The position numbers and the translations under genes are program-made. Under the pieces are notes generated by a model. The model made no database searches, had not been told where the DNA came from, and was given only the letters and a program-made list of their open reading frames with translations. A stretch of DNA of 64,000 nt from Cellulophaga sp. L1A9 (GTDB lineage: Bacteria > Bacteroidota > Bacteroidia > Flavobacteriales > Flavobacteriaceae), in NCBI RefSeq assembly GCF_009797025.1, contig NZ_CP047027.1, positions 1,302,001 through 1,366,000 of the forward strand, written 5' to 3'. Numbering within the stretch: the stretch's first letter is position 1; the number at the start of each line of letters is the position of its first letter. Shown piece after piece: positions 1 through 7,508 of the stretch.

Positions 1-1
1 T

Positions 2-511
2 AATAAGATTGTTACTTCTGGATTAGCATCTCTTAACGCTTTAAAGAGCGCTTTAGAAGACACTAAAAATGAAGATAAAGAATTTGCTAAAGTTTATGGT
101 GATTGGGAAAAAGTAAACAAACGTGTTGAAAAACTCAATAAAGAATACGAAGATTTAAAAACCAAAGCGTCTAATCTTTTCACGGCTATGGATACCCAAA
201 CCAATAGTTTAAGTGATGAGACTAGCAAGAAAACTTTATTAAAAGCCATCAATAAAGCAAGAACAAAATACAACGGTACACTTGCGAACACTTCTAAAGC
301 TATTGAGAAGTTGCGCTTATTGCATGGTGATGCCGTTGAGGTAGTAAAGGCATTAGAAGTTGCTGCTGCTTTAAATTCTTTTGATAATATCAATGATCAA
401 ATGAAAAGTATTGAGGGTCGTGTTGACGGTATCATGCAAGAGCTAAACGTGGCTGTCGTAGAAAGCAAAAAGCTTTACGAAAAGAAAATTACGGAATTAG
501 AAGACAAATAA
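2..511 (+). CDS. DUF2959-like coiled-coil protein (5' end outside window)
   Basis: The reading frame is open from base 2 through the TAA at 509-511, so only the C-terminal part (about 169 codons) is present. The product is almost entirely charged heptad-like helix rich in Lys, Glu and Leu, with Asp-Trp-Glu near residue 32 and a closing stretch of the type 'VVESKKLYEKKI'. The spacing and the alternation of basic and acidic helices resemble DUF2959 proteins, which are roughly 210 residues long and usually secreted or lipid-anchored; the signal sequence would lie upstream. The role of this family is unknown. The assignment rests on pattern similarity only and could instead be another coiled-coil protein. 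Confidence 0.6.
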   Translation, partial: NKIVTSGLASLNALKSALEDTKNEDKEFAKVYGDWEKVNKRVEKLNKEYEDLKTKASNLFTAMDTQTNSLSDETSKKTLLKAINKARTKYNGTLANTSKAIEKLRLLHGDAVEVVKALEVAAALNSFDNINDQMKSIEGRVDGIMQELNVAVVESKKLYEKKITELEDK

Positions 512-611
512 TGAACTTAAGATGAGGCTACTCATCTAATTTAACAACAATTTTAAATTCATTGGCAGGGTATTTGCTAAATTTACTATGAGCTAAAGAC
601 TATATTGAGCT

Positions 612-1262
612 ATGAGGCAGTTTCTGATTTTTTTATTTTGTGGTTTACTTTTTCAAGTAGGTTTCTCCCAAGAAGGAGTTTCTAAGGCGCAGCCCTTGAA
701 AATAGAAAGCAAAACTCCAAGTGATTTAAAACTAACTCCAGAGAAGAAAACCAACCTGTCTTTAAATATGCCTAACTTGTTAGATAAGCCAGAAGACTAC
801 GACATGAAGGATTCTTCAAAGGCTAATATTTCTATGCTCCCGAACAAAGAATTGGTACAAGCTGGAAAAGACTTAAAATTGAATCCAAAATTTGGTGAAA
901 ACTCAGGTCAAAGTCAGGGTAAGCATTTCCCTAATATGTATTTAGGCGATATTAAAAATAATGGAAAATTTATAGGAATTGTCTGCCGTGACCATGAATA
1001 TGTAGATGGAGATTTGGTTAGTATTTCTGTAAACGGAGAAGTTGTAGATCCTAAGTTATTTTTAACAGGAGCTTTTAAAGGAGTAAATGTAGATCTTAAG
1101 CAAGGTTTTAACCGGATAGAATTTAAAGCGCTAAATGAAGGTTCTTCCAGCCCAAATACCGCGCAAATTAATGTTTACGATGATCAGGGCAAACTACTTT
1201 ATGCCAATCAATGGAATTTATCTGCAGGTAGCGTTGCTACTTTTATTGTTACTAAAGATTAG
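612..1262 (+). CDS. Secreted protein of unknown function
   Basis: The 216-residue product begins with a classical signal peptide (hydrophobic residues 4-17, likely cleavage after 'VGFSQ'). Residues 20-110 are polar, Lys/Asn/Pro-rich and probably extended. Residues 110-216 look like a beta-sandwich, with alternating strands such as 'LVSISVNGEVVD', 'FNRIEFKALNEG' and 'AQINVYDDQGKLLY'. That pattern fits a periplasmic or surface domain. I do not recognise a named family. The gene stands alone between the DUF2959-like gene and the agmatine operon, with 78 bases before aguB. No T9SS sorting domain is visible at the C terminus. Confidence 0.75.
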   Translation: MRQFLIFLFCGLLFQVGFSQEGVSKAQPLKIESKTPSDLKLTPEKKTNLSLNMPNLLDKPEDYDMKDSSKANISMLPNKELVQAGKDLKLNPKFGENSGQSQGKHFPNMYLGDIKNNGKFIGIVCRDHEYVDGDLVSISVNGEVVDPKLFLTGAFKGVNVDLKQGFNRIEFKALNEGSSSPNTAQINVYDDQGKLLYANQWNLSAGSVATFIVTKD

Positions 1263-1340
1263 GTTTTTCTAACTTTTATCTCCTCATTTTTAATCTCATT
1301 ATTTAATATATTTACAGTCTCAAATTAGATACTAATTTTC

Positions 1341-2228
1341 ATGGCTAATAAAAAATACACCATCGCTGTTCTTCAATTAAATTTGAACAACACTCCAGAA
1401 GAGAATAGAAAGAAATGCTTAGATTGGATTCGTAAAGCTGCTGAAAAAGGAGCCGAAGTTATTTCGCTTCCAGAATTATATAGTAGTCATTATTTCTGCC
1501 AGAGTGAAGATGTTAGTAATTTTGAATTAGCAGAACCTTTAGGTGCTATTTCATTTACAGCTTTCAGCGAGTTGGCTAAGGAACTTAAAGTTGCTTTGAT
1601 TATCCCTTTTTTCGAAAAAAGAATGTCGGGCATCTATCATAACAGTGCTTACATAATTGATACAGATGGTTCTCAAGCCGGATTGTATCGTAAAATGCAT
1701 ATTCCAGACGATCCACATTTTTATGAGAAATTCTATTTTACCCCTGGTGATTTAGGTTTTAAATCAACCCCTACTAAAAAAGGAAATATAGGAACATTAA
1801 TTTGTTGGGATCAGTGGTACCCTGAAGCAGCAAGGCTTACGGCTTTGAAAGGCGCAGATGTAATTTTTTATCCAACAGCAATTGGATGGCACCCATCAGA
1901 AAAAGAACAGTACGGTGAAAACCAATATGGCGCTTGGATGAATGTTATGAAAGGTCATGCCGTAGCAAATGGTATTTACGTTGCTGCTGCTAATCGCATT
2001 GGTTTAGAACAATATTTACCAGGTACTGATGGTATTCAATTCTGGGGTAATTCTTTCATTTGCGGCCCACAAGGCGAAATTTTAGCACAAGCATCTTCCG
2101 ACAAAGAAGAAATTTTATTAGCTGAAGTAGATTTAGAGCTACAAGAGAATGTTCGCCAAAATTGGCCATTTTTCCGTGACAGACGTATTGATGCTTTTGG
2201 AGATATTACTAAACGCGCTTTAGATTAA
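1341..2228 (+). CDS. aguB: N-carbamoylputrescine amidase
   Basis: This carbon-nitrogen hydrolase (nitrilase superfamily) splits N-carbamoylputrescine into putrescine, CO2 and ammonia in the cytoplasm. The Glu-Lys-Cys triad is visible as Glu45 in 'LPELYSSHYF', Lys118 in 'LYRKMHIPDD' and Cys155 in 'LICWDQWYPE'. 'HIPDDPHFYEKFYFTPGD' is characteristic of the AguB branch. The length of 295 residues is normal. The gene ends four bases before the agmatine deiminase gene, so the two are almost surely co-transcribed and together convert agmatine to putrescine. Confidence 0.95.
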   Translation: MANKKYTIAVLQLNLNNTPEENRKKCLDWIRKAAEKGAEVISLPELYSSHYFCQSEDVSNFELAEPLGAISFTAFSELAKELKVALIIPFFEKRMSGIYHNSAYIIDTDGSQAGLYRKMHIPDDPHFYEKFYFTPGDLGFKSTPTKKGNIGTLICWDQWYPEAARLTALKGADVIFYPTAIGWHPSEKEQYGENQYGAWMNVMKGHAVANGIYVAAANRIGLEQYLPGTDGIQFWGNSFICGPQGEILAQASSDKEEILLAEVDLELQENVRQNWPFFRDRRIDAFGDITKRALD

Positions 2229-2232
2229 TACT

Positions 2233-3267
2233 ATGGCTGCAAGAAGATTTCCCGCAGAATGGGAGAAACAAGAAGGTATTTTATTATGTTTTCCACATAA
2301 CGGAAATGACTGGCCAGGAAAATATGCTGCCATTCAGTGGGCTTTTGTAGAGTACATTAAAAAAATAGCTGAACAAGAAACTGTTTTTTTGGTGGTTGCT
2401 ACCGATAATTTAAAAATAAAGGTGACTGAAATGCTAGAAATGGCAACGGTAAACCTTAAAAATATTTCATTTATTATAAAAAAAACTAATCGCAGTTGGA
2501 TGCGTGACTCTGGACCTATTATTGTTGAAAACAACGGCAAAAGAGAAGCTCTTAATTTCAATTTTAACGGTTGGGCAAAATATAAAAACTGGCAATTAGA
2601 CAAACATGTTCCGGATACGGTAGCGGCACATTTAAAAATTCCAGTGAACAATGTTACTTATAAAGGAAAAAATGTAGTTTTAGAAGGCGGAGCTTTAGAG
2701 GTGAACGGTTCTGGCACCCTTATAACTTCCGAAGAGTGTTTATTAGATCCGGAAATTCAAGTTAGGAATGCTGGCTTTACTAAAAAAGATTACGAAGCTA
2801 TTTTTCTAGAATATTTTGGCGTGACTAATACCATTTGGTTAAAAGATGGTATTATTGGTGATGACACACATGGTCATATTGATGATTTATGCCGCTTTGT
2901 ATCTAAAAATACAGTTGTAACCGTCGTAGAAGACAACCGAAAAGACAAAAACTATCACCCACTCCAAGAGAATTTAAAACGTTTGCACGACGCAAAACTT
3001 GAGGATGGTTCAAAATTGAATGTGGTTGAATTGCCCATGCCAAGCCCCATAATATTTGATGGTTTGCAATTACCTGCAAGTTATGCTAACTTCTTAATTA
3101 TAAACAAAACGGTTTTAGTTCCAACTTTTAACGATGCAAAAGACCACATTGCACTTACTATTTTAGCAGACTGTTTTCCAGACCGCAAAGTGATTGGGAT
3201 TAGTTGTATTGATTTTATTTGGGGTTTTGGCACGTTGCATTGTTTGAGCCAGCAAATACCAAAATAA
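2233..3267 (+). CDS. aguA: Agmatine deiminase
   Basis: This peptidyl-arginine-deiminase-family enzyme hydrolyses agmatine to N-carbamoylputrescine and ammonia. Guanidine-modifying landmarks are present in order: 'WMRDSGP' at 89-95, 'EGG' at 151-153, 'HGHIDD' at 213-218 with the catalytic His, and the nucleophilic Cys337 in 'GTLHCLSQQ'. The length (344) is normal. It follows aguB after four bases, in the order in which its own product is consumed. No arginine decarboxylase is seen here, so agmatine would come from a speA-type gene elsewhere or from the environment. Confidence 0.95.
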   Translation: MAARRFPAEWEKQEGILLCFPHNGNDWPGKYAAIQWAFVEYIKKIAEQETVFLVVATDNLKIKVTEMLEMATVNLKNISFIIKKTNRSWMRDSGPIIVENNGKREALNFNFNGWAKYKNWQLDKHVPDTVAAHLKIPVNNVTYKGKNVVLEGGALEVNGSGTLITSEECLLDPEIQVRNAGFTKKDYEAIFLEYFGVTNTIWLKDGIIGDDTHGHIDDLCRFVSKNTVVTVVEDNRKDKNYHPLQENLKRLHDAKLEDGSKLNVVELPMPSPIIFDGLQLPASYANFLIINKTVLVPTFNDAKDHIALTILADCFPDRKVIGISCIDFIWGFGTLHCLSQQIPK

Positions 3268-3434
3268 TAATCGCTTATACCTTATTGAAAACCCAAAATA
3301 ACGCATGGCTTCCCTTTTTCTTTATTTCTTGCGTTGATTTAAATTCATAATCTTAATTGGTTGCCTCAATTAGAAAATGCTCTTATCCATGGAATTATTC
3401 TTATTTTTATTAGAATAAACTATAGGCATGATTA

Positions 3435-4283
3435 ATGAAGTCGATTAATTTAAATTTTAAGCTAATTATTATTTGGTGTATAATTTTATGTAGCTATGGC
3501 TGTGCTCCTAAAATTGCTCCATTACAGGAAATAACAAAAGAAACTTCTTTATTAGATAAAATAATAGAAAGAGATACCCTCAAGGTAGGGACAACGGCTG
3601 ATTTTTTGCCTTTCACTTATACCAATCCTGAAACTTCTAATTACCAAGGCATAGATATTGAACTTGCCAAAGACCTAGCAAAATCACTAAATGTAAATCT
3701 TCTGATTGTTAAAACTAGTTGGCCAACATTACTTGCTGATTTAGAAAATGGGTCATATGATATTGGCATGAGCGGTATTACCATAAATTTAAAGCGACAA
3801 CAACAGGCTTTTTTCAGCTACCCTATGCGCTCTAGTGGCAAGGCAGCTATAGCAAGAACTGAGGACCAAGAAAAATACACTACCATTGATGCTATTAATA
3901 CTCCAGAAGTACGTGTGATTTTTAATCCAGGAGGCACAAACGAAACTTTTGCCAGAGACAATTTCCCTAAAGCTCAACTTATTTTGAATGAAGACAATTT
4001 GAGCATTTTTCAAAAAATTGCTGATGGCGAAGTAGATGTAATGGTTACTGACGCTATAGAAACTCTTGTACAGGAACGAATTCACTCAGAACTAAAAGCA
4101 ATTAACCCAGATAGTCCATTCAATTTTTTTGAAATGGCGTATTTATTACCTAGAGATGTTGTATTCCAAGCCTACATAAATCAATGGTTAAATCTGAGGC
4201 AAAAAGATGGTACCTACGATACTATTTTCAAATCTGAACTTGAGAAGATACCCTATCTAAATAAAACCCATTCTCCGAGATAA
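3435..4283 (+). CDS. Cyclohexadienyl dehydratase-like (PheC) lipoprotein
   Basis: The 282-residue protein has a type II signal peptide with lipobox 'SYGC' (Cys23), followed by a periplasmic-binding-protein fold. Its motifs match PheC-type cyclohexadienyl/arogenate dehydratases better than transport receptors: 'GTTADFLPFTY', 'SWPTLLADLENGSYDIGMSG', 'NPGGTNETFARDNFP' and 'VTDAIETLVQ'. PheC enzymes convert prephenate or arogenate to phenylpyruvate or phenylalanine in the periplasm. No permease or ATPase gene is adjacent, which agrees with an enzyme rather than an ABC receptor. Lipid anchoring is unusual next to the soluble periplasmic PheC of Pseudomonas. A simple amino-acid-binding lipoprotein remains possible. 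Confidence 0.75.
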   Translation: MKSINLNFKLIIIWCIILCSYGCAPKIAPLQEITKETSLLDKIIERDTLKVGTTADFLPFTYTNPETSNYQGIDIELAKDLAKSLNVNLLIVKTSWPTLLADLENGSYDIGMSGITINLKRQQQAFFSYPMRSSGKAAIARTEDQEKYTTIDAINTPEVRVIFNPGGTNETFARDNFPKAQLILNEDNLSIFQKIADGEVDVMVTDAIETLVQERIHSELKAINPDSPFNFFEMAYLLPRDVVFQAYINQWLNLRQKDGTYDTIFKSELEKIPYLNKTHSPR

Positions 4284-4553
4284 AATGAATTTTGTATTAT
4301 TCTTTTATAACACAGCTCATTTTCCTTGCTCCATTAAATTGGAATACTTTTGCGAAGCTGGGATTTTAAATATTCCGTTTATTCATTATCCTATTTTTGG
4401 GTGGTAATTAAATTTTTAAAAAAACATAAACCGACTACTTTCAATTGATGCTTTTGTATCTGGAGATACACTTTCTAAATATAGTCCAGACCTTTCCTTT
4501 GTTGCAGAATAATTATATTAAACATATGTTTTATATGTTGTATTTTAAACTTT

Positions 4554-4584
4554 TATTGTACATTTGTTGTACAATAATTTTTTA
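4554..4584 (+). terminator. Terminator-like AT-rich hairpin in the spacer
   Basis: TATTGTACA (4554-4562) pairs perfectly with TGTACAATA (4568-4576) around a five-base loop and is followed by ATTTTTT. The geometry is that of a rho-independent terminator on the plus strand, but the stem is AT-rich and weak. No gene ends just upstream, so it could close a small transcript of the spacer. Confidence 0.35.
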
Positions 4585-4629
4585 CAAAAAAAGCCTACAG
4601 TATATTGCAGACTTTTATTTTTTTACTTA

Positions 4630-4655
4630 AATCTTCTTATTTCACTAAGAAGATT
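4630..4655. repeat. Perfect 10-bp inverted repeat
   Basis: AATCTTCTTA at 4630-4639 and TAAGAAGATT at 4646-4655 are exact reverse complements separated by six bases. Neither side carries a T-run, so it is not a standard terminator. Confidence 0.6.
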
Positions 4656-4757
4656 GGTAAATACTAAAAATAATATTATCCATGTTTCCATAGCTCTAGT
4701 GGGTGAAGAAAAAGGATTAATCACAAAAGAGCTAGAGTTATGACCTCTGGCTTTTTT

Positions 4758-4786
4758 CATTTCAGTTCCCTTCGCATACTGAAATG
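4758..4786. repeat. Perfect 9-bp inverted repeat
   Basis: CATTTCAGT at 4758-4766 and ACTGAAATG at 4778-4786 are exact reverse complements with an 11-base loop. It lies about 100 bases from the 10-bp hairpin in the same geneless spacer. Its function is unknown. Confidence 0.6.
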
Positions 4787-5131
4787 TGATCTGTTCAATA
4801 CACAAACCCTAATGATTTGTTGAACATTAAAAGCATGCAGCCAATAATTGATATACCAATCATTCTCGCTCGCCCCTGGTTATCTAGTAACCATTATACA
4901 AAGGTCTGTAATATCTTGTGCTTTTTCACTATATCAGTATTTTGTTTTTCCACATTTAATAAACAATTCCTTAATAAAATTTTAAACAGACTTATAATCA
5001 ACGCGTTAACACCCCTATTTAAAGTCGTAAATGAAGTGGTGTTATTTTTATAATTTTTACACAAAAAAAATAGACTTCTACAATTTTAAGTTGCAGCTGT
5101 TCCTGTGCTTTTCTGCAGTATGAATTTTTAT

Positions 5132-5362
5132 CTACTTTTTATGTTCAATTCTCAGTTCGAGATTTTCCCCAGGGCAAAATTTTGAAGACTTTCTTAATTT
5201 TCTTTTGGGTGTTTTAACAGGCTGTCCATTTCAATCATTTTCAGACGTTATGAGCTTCTTATTAATTTAAAGGAGCTCTTGCTCTTTTAATTAAACAAGC
5301 TAAAAAACCTCTTTTAATGGATTTCCTCTACTATCCCTAACACTTACAAATTCTGCAGTAGA
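5132..5362 (-). pseudogene. Possible decayed coding fragments
   Basis: On the minus strand, 5300-5362 reads as 'STAEFVSVRDSRGNPLKEVF' and a stop; just upstream in another frame is 'RWFEIYVTLAE'. Further along, 5132-5230 reads without stops as a Lys/Arg-rich stretch containing 'KTPKRKLRKSSKFCPGENLE', then a stop. The composition is more protein-like than the rest of the spacer, as if one frame had been broken by shifts and stops. I recognise no family, and chance is a real alternative. Confidence 0.25.
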
Positions 5363-5625
5363 TTAAAACTTTATTCCGCAAGGGTTACATAAATTTCAAA
5401 CCACCTAATAAGCATAGGGAATAGGTGTTCTACTAAAAAATAACCAATGCATATAAAGACGCTTCCTCGCAGTTAATTATTGTTTAGACCCTCAGAAATT
5501 AATGCCTTTTTTCAATGTATTATGAGTTTTAGCTCAAAAATTGATTCTAAGAATATCCCAAAATTTCTAAAATAATATTTAGTTTGAGCCGTTTCTAAGA
5601 AACAACCACCAACAAAAACCGCCAA

Positions 5626-6444
5626 ATGAAGAGTCTATTAACAACCGTATTATTAAGTAGTTTATTATTTTCTTGTGTGAACAAAAGTCCAGAAGTTGAT
5701 GAAACAAAATACTTGACCGCTCAAAAAGAATACGAACAAAAAAAAGAAACACTTACTAAAAATAAAGGCGTGTATTTCAAGGGAAATAGCACCGCTATTA
5801 TCGCTAAAATAAACAGCCTTAATAAATTAGCAGATTCTACGAATACCTTCAATGAAGCCTCTAATGATTCTACCCTATTTTACCGAAGCGCTGCCATTAA
5901 TTTTATTAATTTTCCCAGTTACATTGTAACCGATAAAGATAAGAGCGTAAACTCCTCTAGTTTTGAATTTAGAGCAAAACAGAAGAGTAACGTGCCCTCC
6001 AAATCTGCCGTATTTATTGCCAAAGAAAATAATAAATTTGCAAAGCAGAACATTAAAGATGTTTTGTCAGATTTATATTCTTGTACCAATATTCCTTTAG
6101 ATATTACGTGCACTAGTTTAAATGAGACAGAACTAGAGCAATTTAAAGATATTAGTTTAGCGTTCATCATAGAAGGTTATAGTATAATGGATCCGAAATT
6201 AGATGATGCTGACAATTTCTCTTCTGGTCTATTTTTCGCAACCATAACGGCAGTAGATGTTGAAAAAAATCACCCTATTTTAAAATTTGACGTTAGTGCA
6301 ACGAATAGCGATAAAATAGAATACCGTGAAGGCGGATACATGAATGAAAGTCCTTCTCAAAAAATAAGTGAAGACTATAGAAAAAATATAAGAACAGCCT
6401 TATTAGCGGCATGCAAAAAACACTTTGAAGTCATAAATTACTAA
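5626..6444 (+). CDS. Lipoprotein of unknown function
   Basis: The 272-residue product starts with a lipoprotein signal (lipobox 'LFSC', Cys17). Residues 25-65 are Lys/Glu-rich and probably helical. The remainder is a mixed alpha/beta domain with 'AVFIAKENNKFAKQNIKDVL' in the middle and a C-terminal helix. No enzyme motif is apparent. The gene is monocistronic: it is preceded by the large spacer, where a near-match to the flavobacterial -7 box (TTAGTTTG) lies about 40 bases upstream, and followed by a strong bidirectional terminator. Confidence 0.75.
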   Translation: MKSLLTTVLLSSLLFSCVNKSPEVDETKYLTAQKEYEQKKETLTKNKGVYFKGNSTAIIAKINSLNKLADSTNTFNEASNDSTLFYRSAAINFINFPSYIVTDKDKSVNSSSFEFRAKQKSNVPSKSAVFIAKENNKFAKQNIKDVLSDLYSCTNIPLDITCTSLNETELEQFKDISLAFIIEGYSIMDPKLDDADNFSSGLFFATITAVDVEKNHPILKFDVSATNSDKIEYREGGYMNESPSQKISEDYRKNIRTALLAACKKHFEVINY

Positions 6445-6469
6445 GCCTTCTTTTTCTATAAAATGGACA

Positions 6470-6513
6470 AAAAAATAGGGTTAAACTTTTATAAAAGTTT
6501 AACCCTATTTTTT
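6470..6513. terminator. Bidirectional terminator between convergent genes
   Basis: An almost perfect palindrome is centred at 6491/6492. The arm AATAGGGTTAAACTTTTA is mirrored exactly, with A-runs on the left and T-runs on the right. It serves both the upstream lipoprotein gene and the gene converging from the right. Confidence 0.9.
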
Positions 6514-6533
6514 TTAGTATACGCCTTTGAGAT

Positions 6534-7268
6534 TTAATTTTGAGCAACCTCAAGTTCCTCTCTGTCCATTCCTTTAAATACATAACACCAATTCATGTCC
6601 TTTAATGGCACATCTTCACTATAATCTCTGTATTCTTTATGAATTGAATTCATAATATCTTCTTTTTTCAATTCAAAAGAATTATACTGGTAATCAAGGT
6701 TTTTATCTATTTCTGATTGTATCGAATAGGAATATTGATTACTATCTAAAATATTTATATATGCACTTGAAAATTCAATGCTATCCTCATCATAGGCTAT
6801 AACTTTTACTATAATTTCTGCCGGGCGACTACTAGTATCTGAGCATTCAAAGGTCTTAAATTTATAATAATCTCCAGTTGTCGGGTATTTTACCCGCATT
6901 TTCTGATCTGCCTGTTGTGCATAAAACTGATTTTCCCACCTAATATCTTTCATCTTCTCATTTCCAAAATAAGAAACCGCAATAAACAAGGCTAAAAACA
7001 TCAGAGAATAAGAGTACCAAGGTGTTTTTACATCTGCTCTGTTTGATAGTACATGTTGTAATTCAAGCGGCATTTCATACATATTACTATCACCTTCTTT
7101 TCTTATGACATATGCTTTTCCTATGGGGAAAAACGGAATCCAAAATAAATGAAAATAACGTTGGCGCACCTCGAGAGTTATCCTTTGTTCTCCAGGGTTT
7201 TCTGGAATCCCTAATTCTCTAGGTGAAAAGCTTTTTATTTTGAAATTATTATGTCCGAATACTATCAT
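6534..7268 (-). CDS. Membrane protein of unknown function
   Basis: The 244-residue protein starts 'MIVFGHNNFKIKSFSP' and has 'YFHLFWIPFFPIGKAYVIR' near residues 38-56, then one transmembrane helix around 95-111 and a C-terminal domain that is probably extracytoplasmic. The N-terminal layout resembles zinc-ribbon membrane proteins of the form 'FGxR...C..C...FFHLFFIPLFP', but the cysteine pairs are absent here, so this would be a ribbon-like domain without metal. No catalytic motif is visible. The gene is transcribed alone and converges on the preceding lipoprotein gene. Confidence 0.65.
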   Translation of the reverse strand: MIVFGHNNFKIKSFSPRELGIPENPGEQRITLEVRQRYFHLFWIPFFPIGKAYVIRKEGDSNMYEMPLELQHVLSNRADVKTPWYSYSLMFLALFIAVSYFGNEKMKDIRWENQFYAQQADQKMRVKYPTTGDYYKFKTFECSDTSSRPAEIIVKVIAYDEDSIEFSSAYINILDSNQYSYSIQSEIDKNLDYQYNSFELKKEDIMNSIHKEYRDYSEDVPLKDMNWCYVFKGMDREELEVAQN

Positions 7269-7350
7269 ACTAAAGGTTTATTGGGTTTGGTTGCTTCTAA
7301 GCGAACGCAAACCAACCCCATTTAGTATTTATTTTCGATGAACGCCAATC

Positions 7351-7410
7351 GAAATGCAATACATTTTAACAAGACTATTATATATCTTCATTTAATATGT
7401 ATTGCATTTC
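7351..7410. repeat. 14-bp perfect inverted repeat
   Basis: GAAATGCAATACAT (7351-7364) and ATGTATTGCATTTC (7397-7410) are exact reverse complements around a 32-base AT-rich loop. They lie upstream of the minus-strand gene starting at 7268 and downstream of the acylase gene. A small stem-loop RNA, a regulator site or a transposition scar are all possible. Confidence 0.7.
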
Positions 7411-7447
7411 ATCTGCATTTTACATCCTGCAAGTACCCCCCGCTCCG

Positions 7448-7465
7448 CAAAGTCTCCCGACTTTG
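7448..7465. repeat. GC-rich 7-bp hairpin behind the acylase gene
   Basis: CAAAGTC (7448-7454), TCCC, then GACTTTG (7459-7465) forms a tight hairpin inside an unusually GC-rich patch (about 7435-7470). The patch has the look of a dispersed palindromic unit. No T-run follows, so it is a weak candidate terminator for the acylase gene. Confidence 0.45.
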
Positions 7466-7508
7466 AGGCTACACTCTTTATCATTTCAATTCTATTTAGT
7501 ACTTAAAA

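Larger units (their letters stand above)
4284..5625. other. 1.3 kb spacer with hairpins and no convincing intact gene
   Basis: No open frame here has a family signature, signal peptide or normal codon pattern. The short frames at 4445-4630 and 4817-5053 are Phe/Leu/Ile/Tyr-rich translations of AT-rich DNA. The stretch holds several perfect inverted repeats (4554-4576, 4630-4655, 4758-4786). On the minus strand there are two short protein-like fragments (5300-5362 and 5132-5230). It may be a decayed insertion or gene, or may encode an untranslated RNA; sequence alone does not decide. Confidence 0.6.

Noticed and set aside
4630-4655. Perfect hairpin as a rho-independent terminator
   Set aside because: No T-run follows on either strand and no gene ends beside it.
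4445-5053. Two short open frames (4445-4630 and 4817-5053, plus strand) as genes
   Set aside because: They are rich in Phe, Leu, Ile and Tyr as expected from AT-rich noncoding DNA, have no family motif, no clear promoter and overlap the hairpins.
5145-5180. Possible tRNA T-arm (CAGTTCGAGATTTTCCCC)
   Set aside because: The TTCGA match is not flanked by a proper stem and no acceptor, D- or anticodon arm can be drawn around it.
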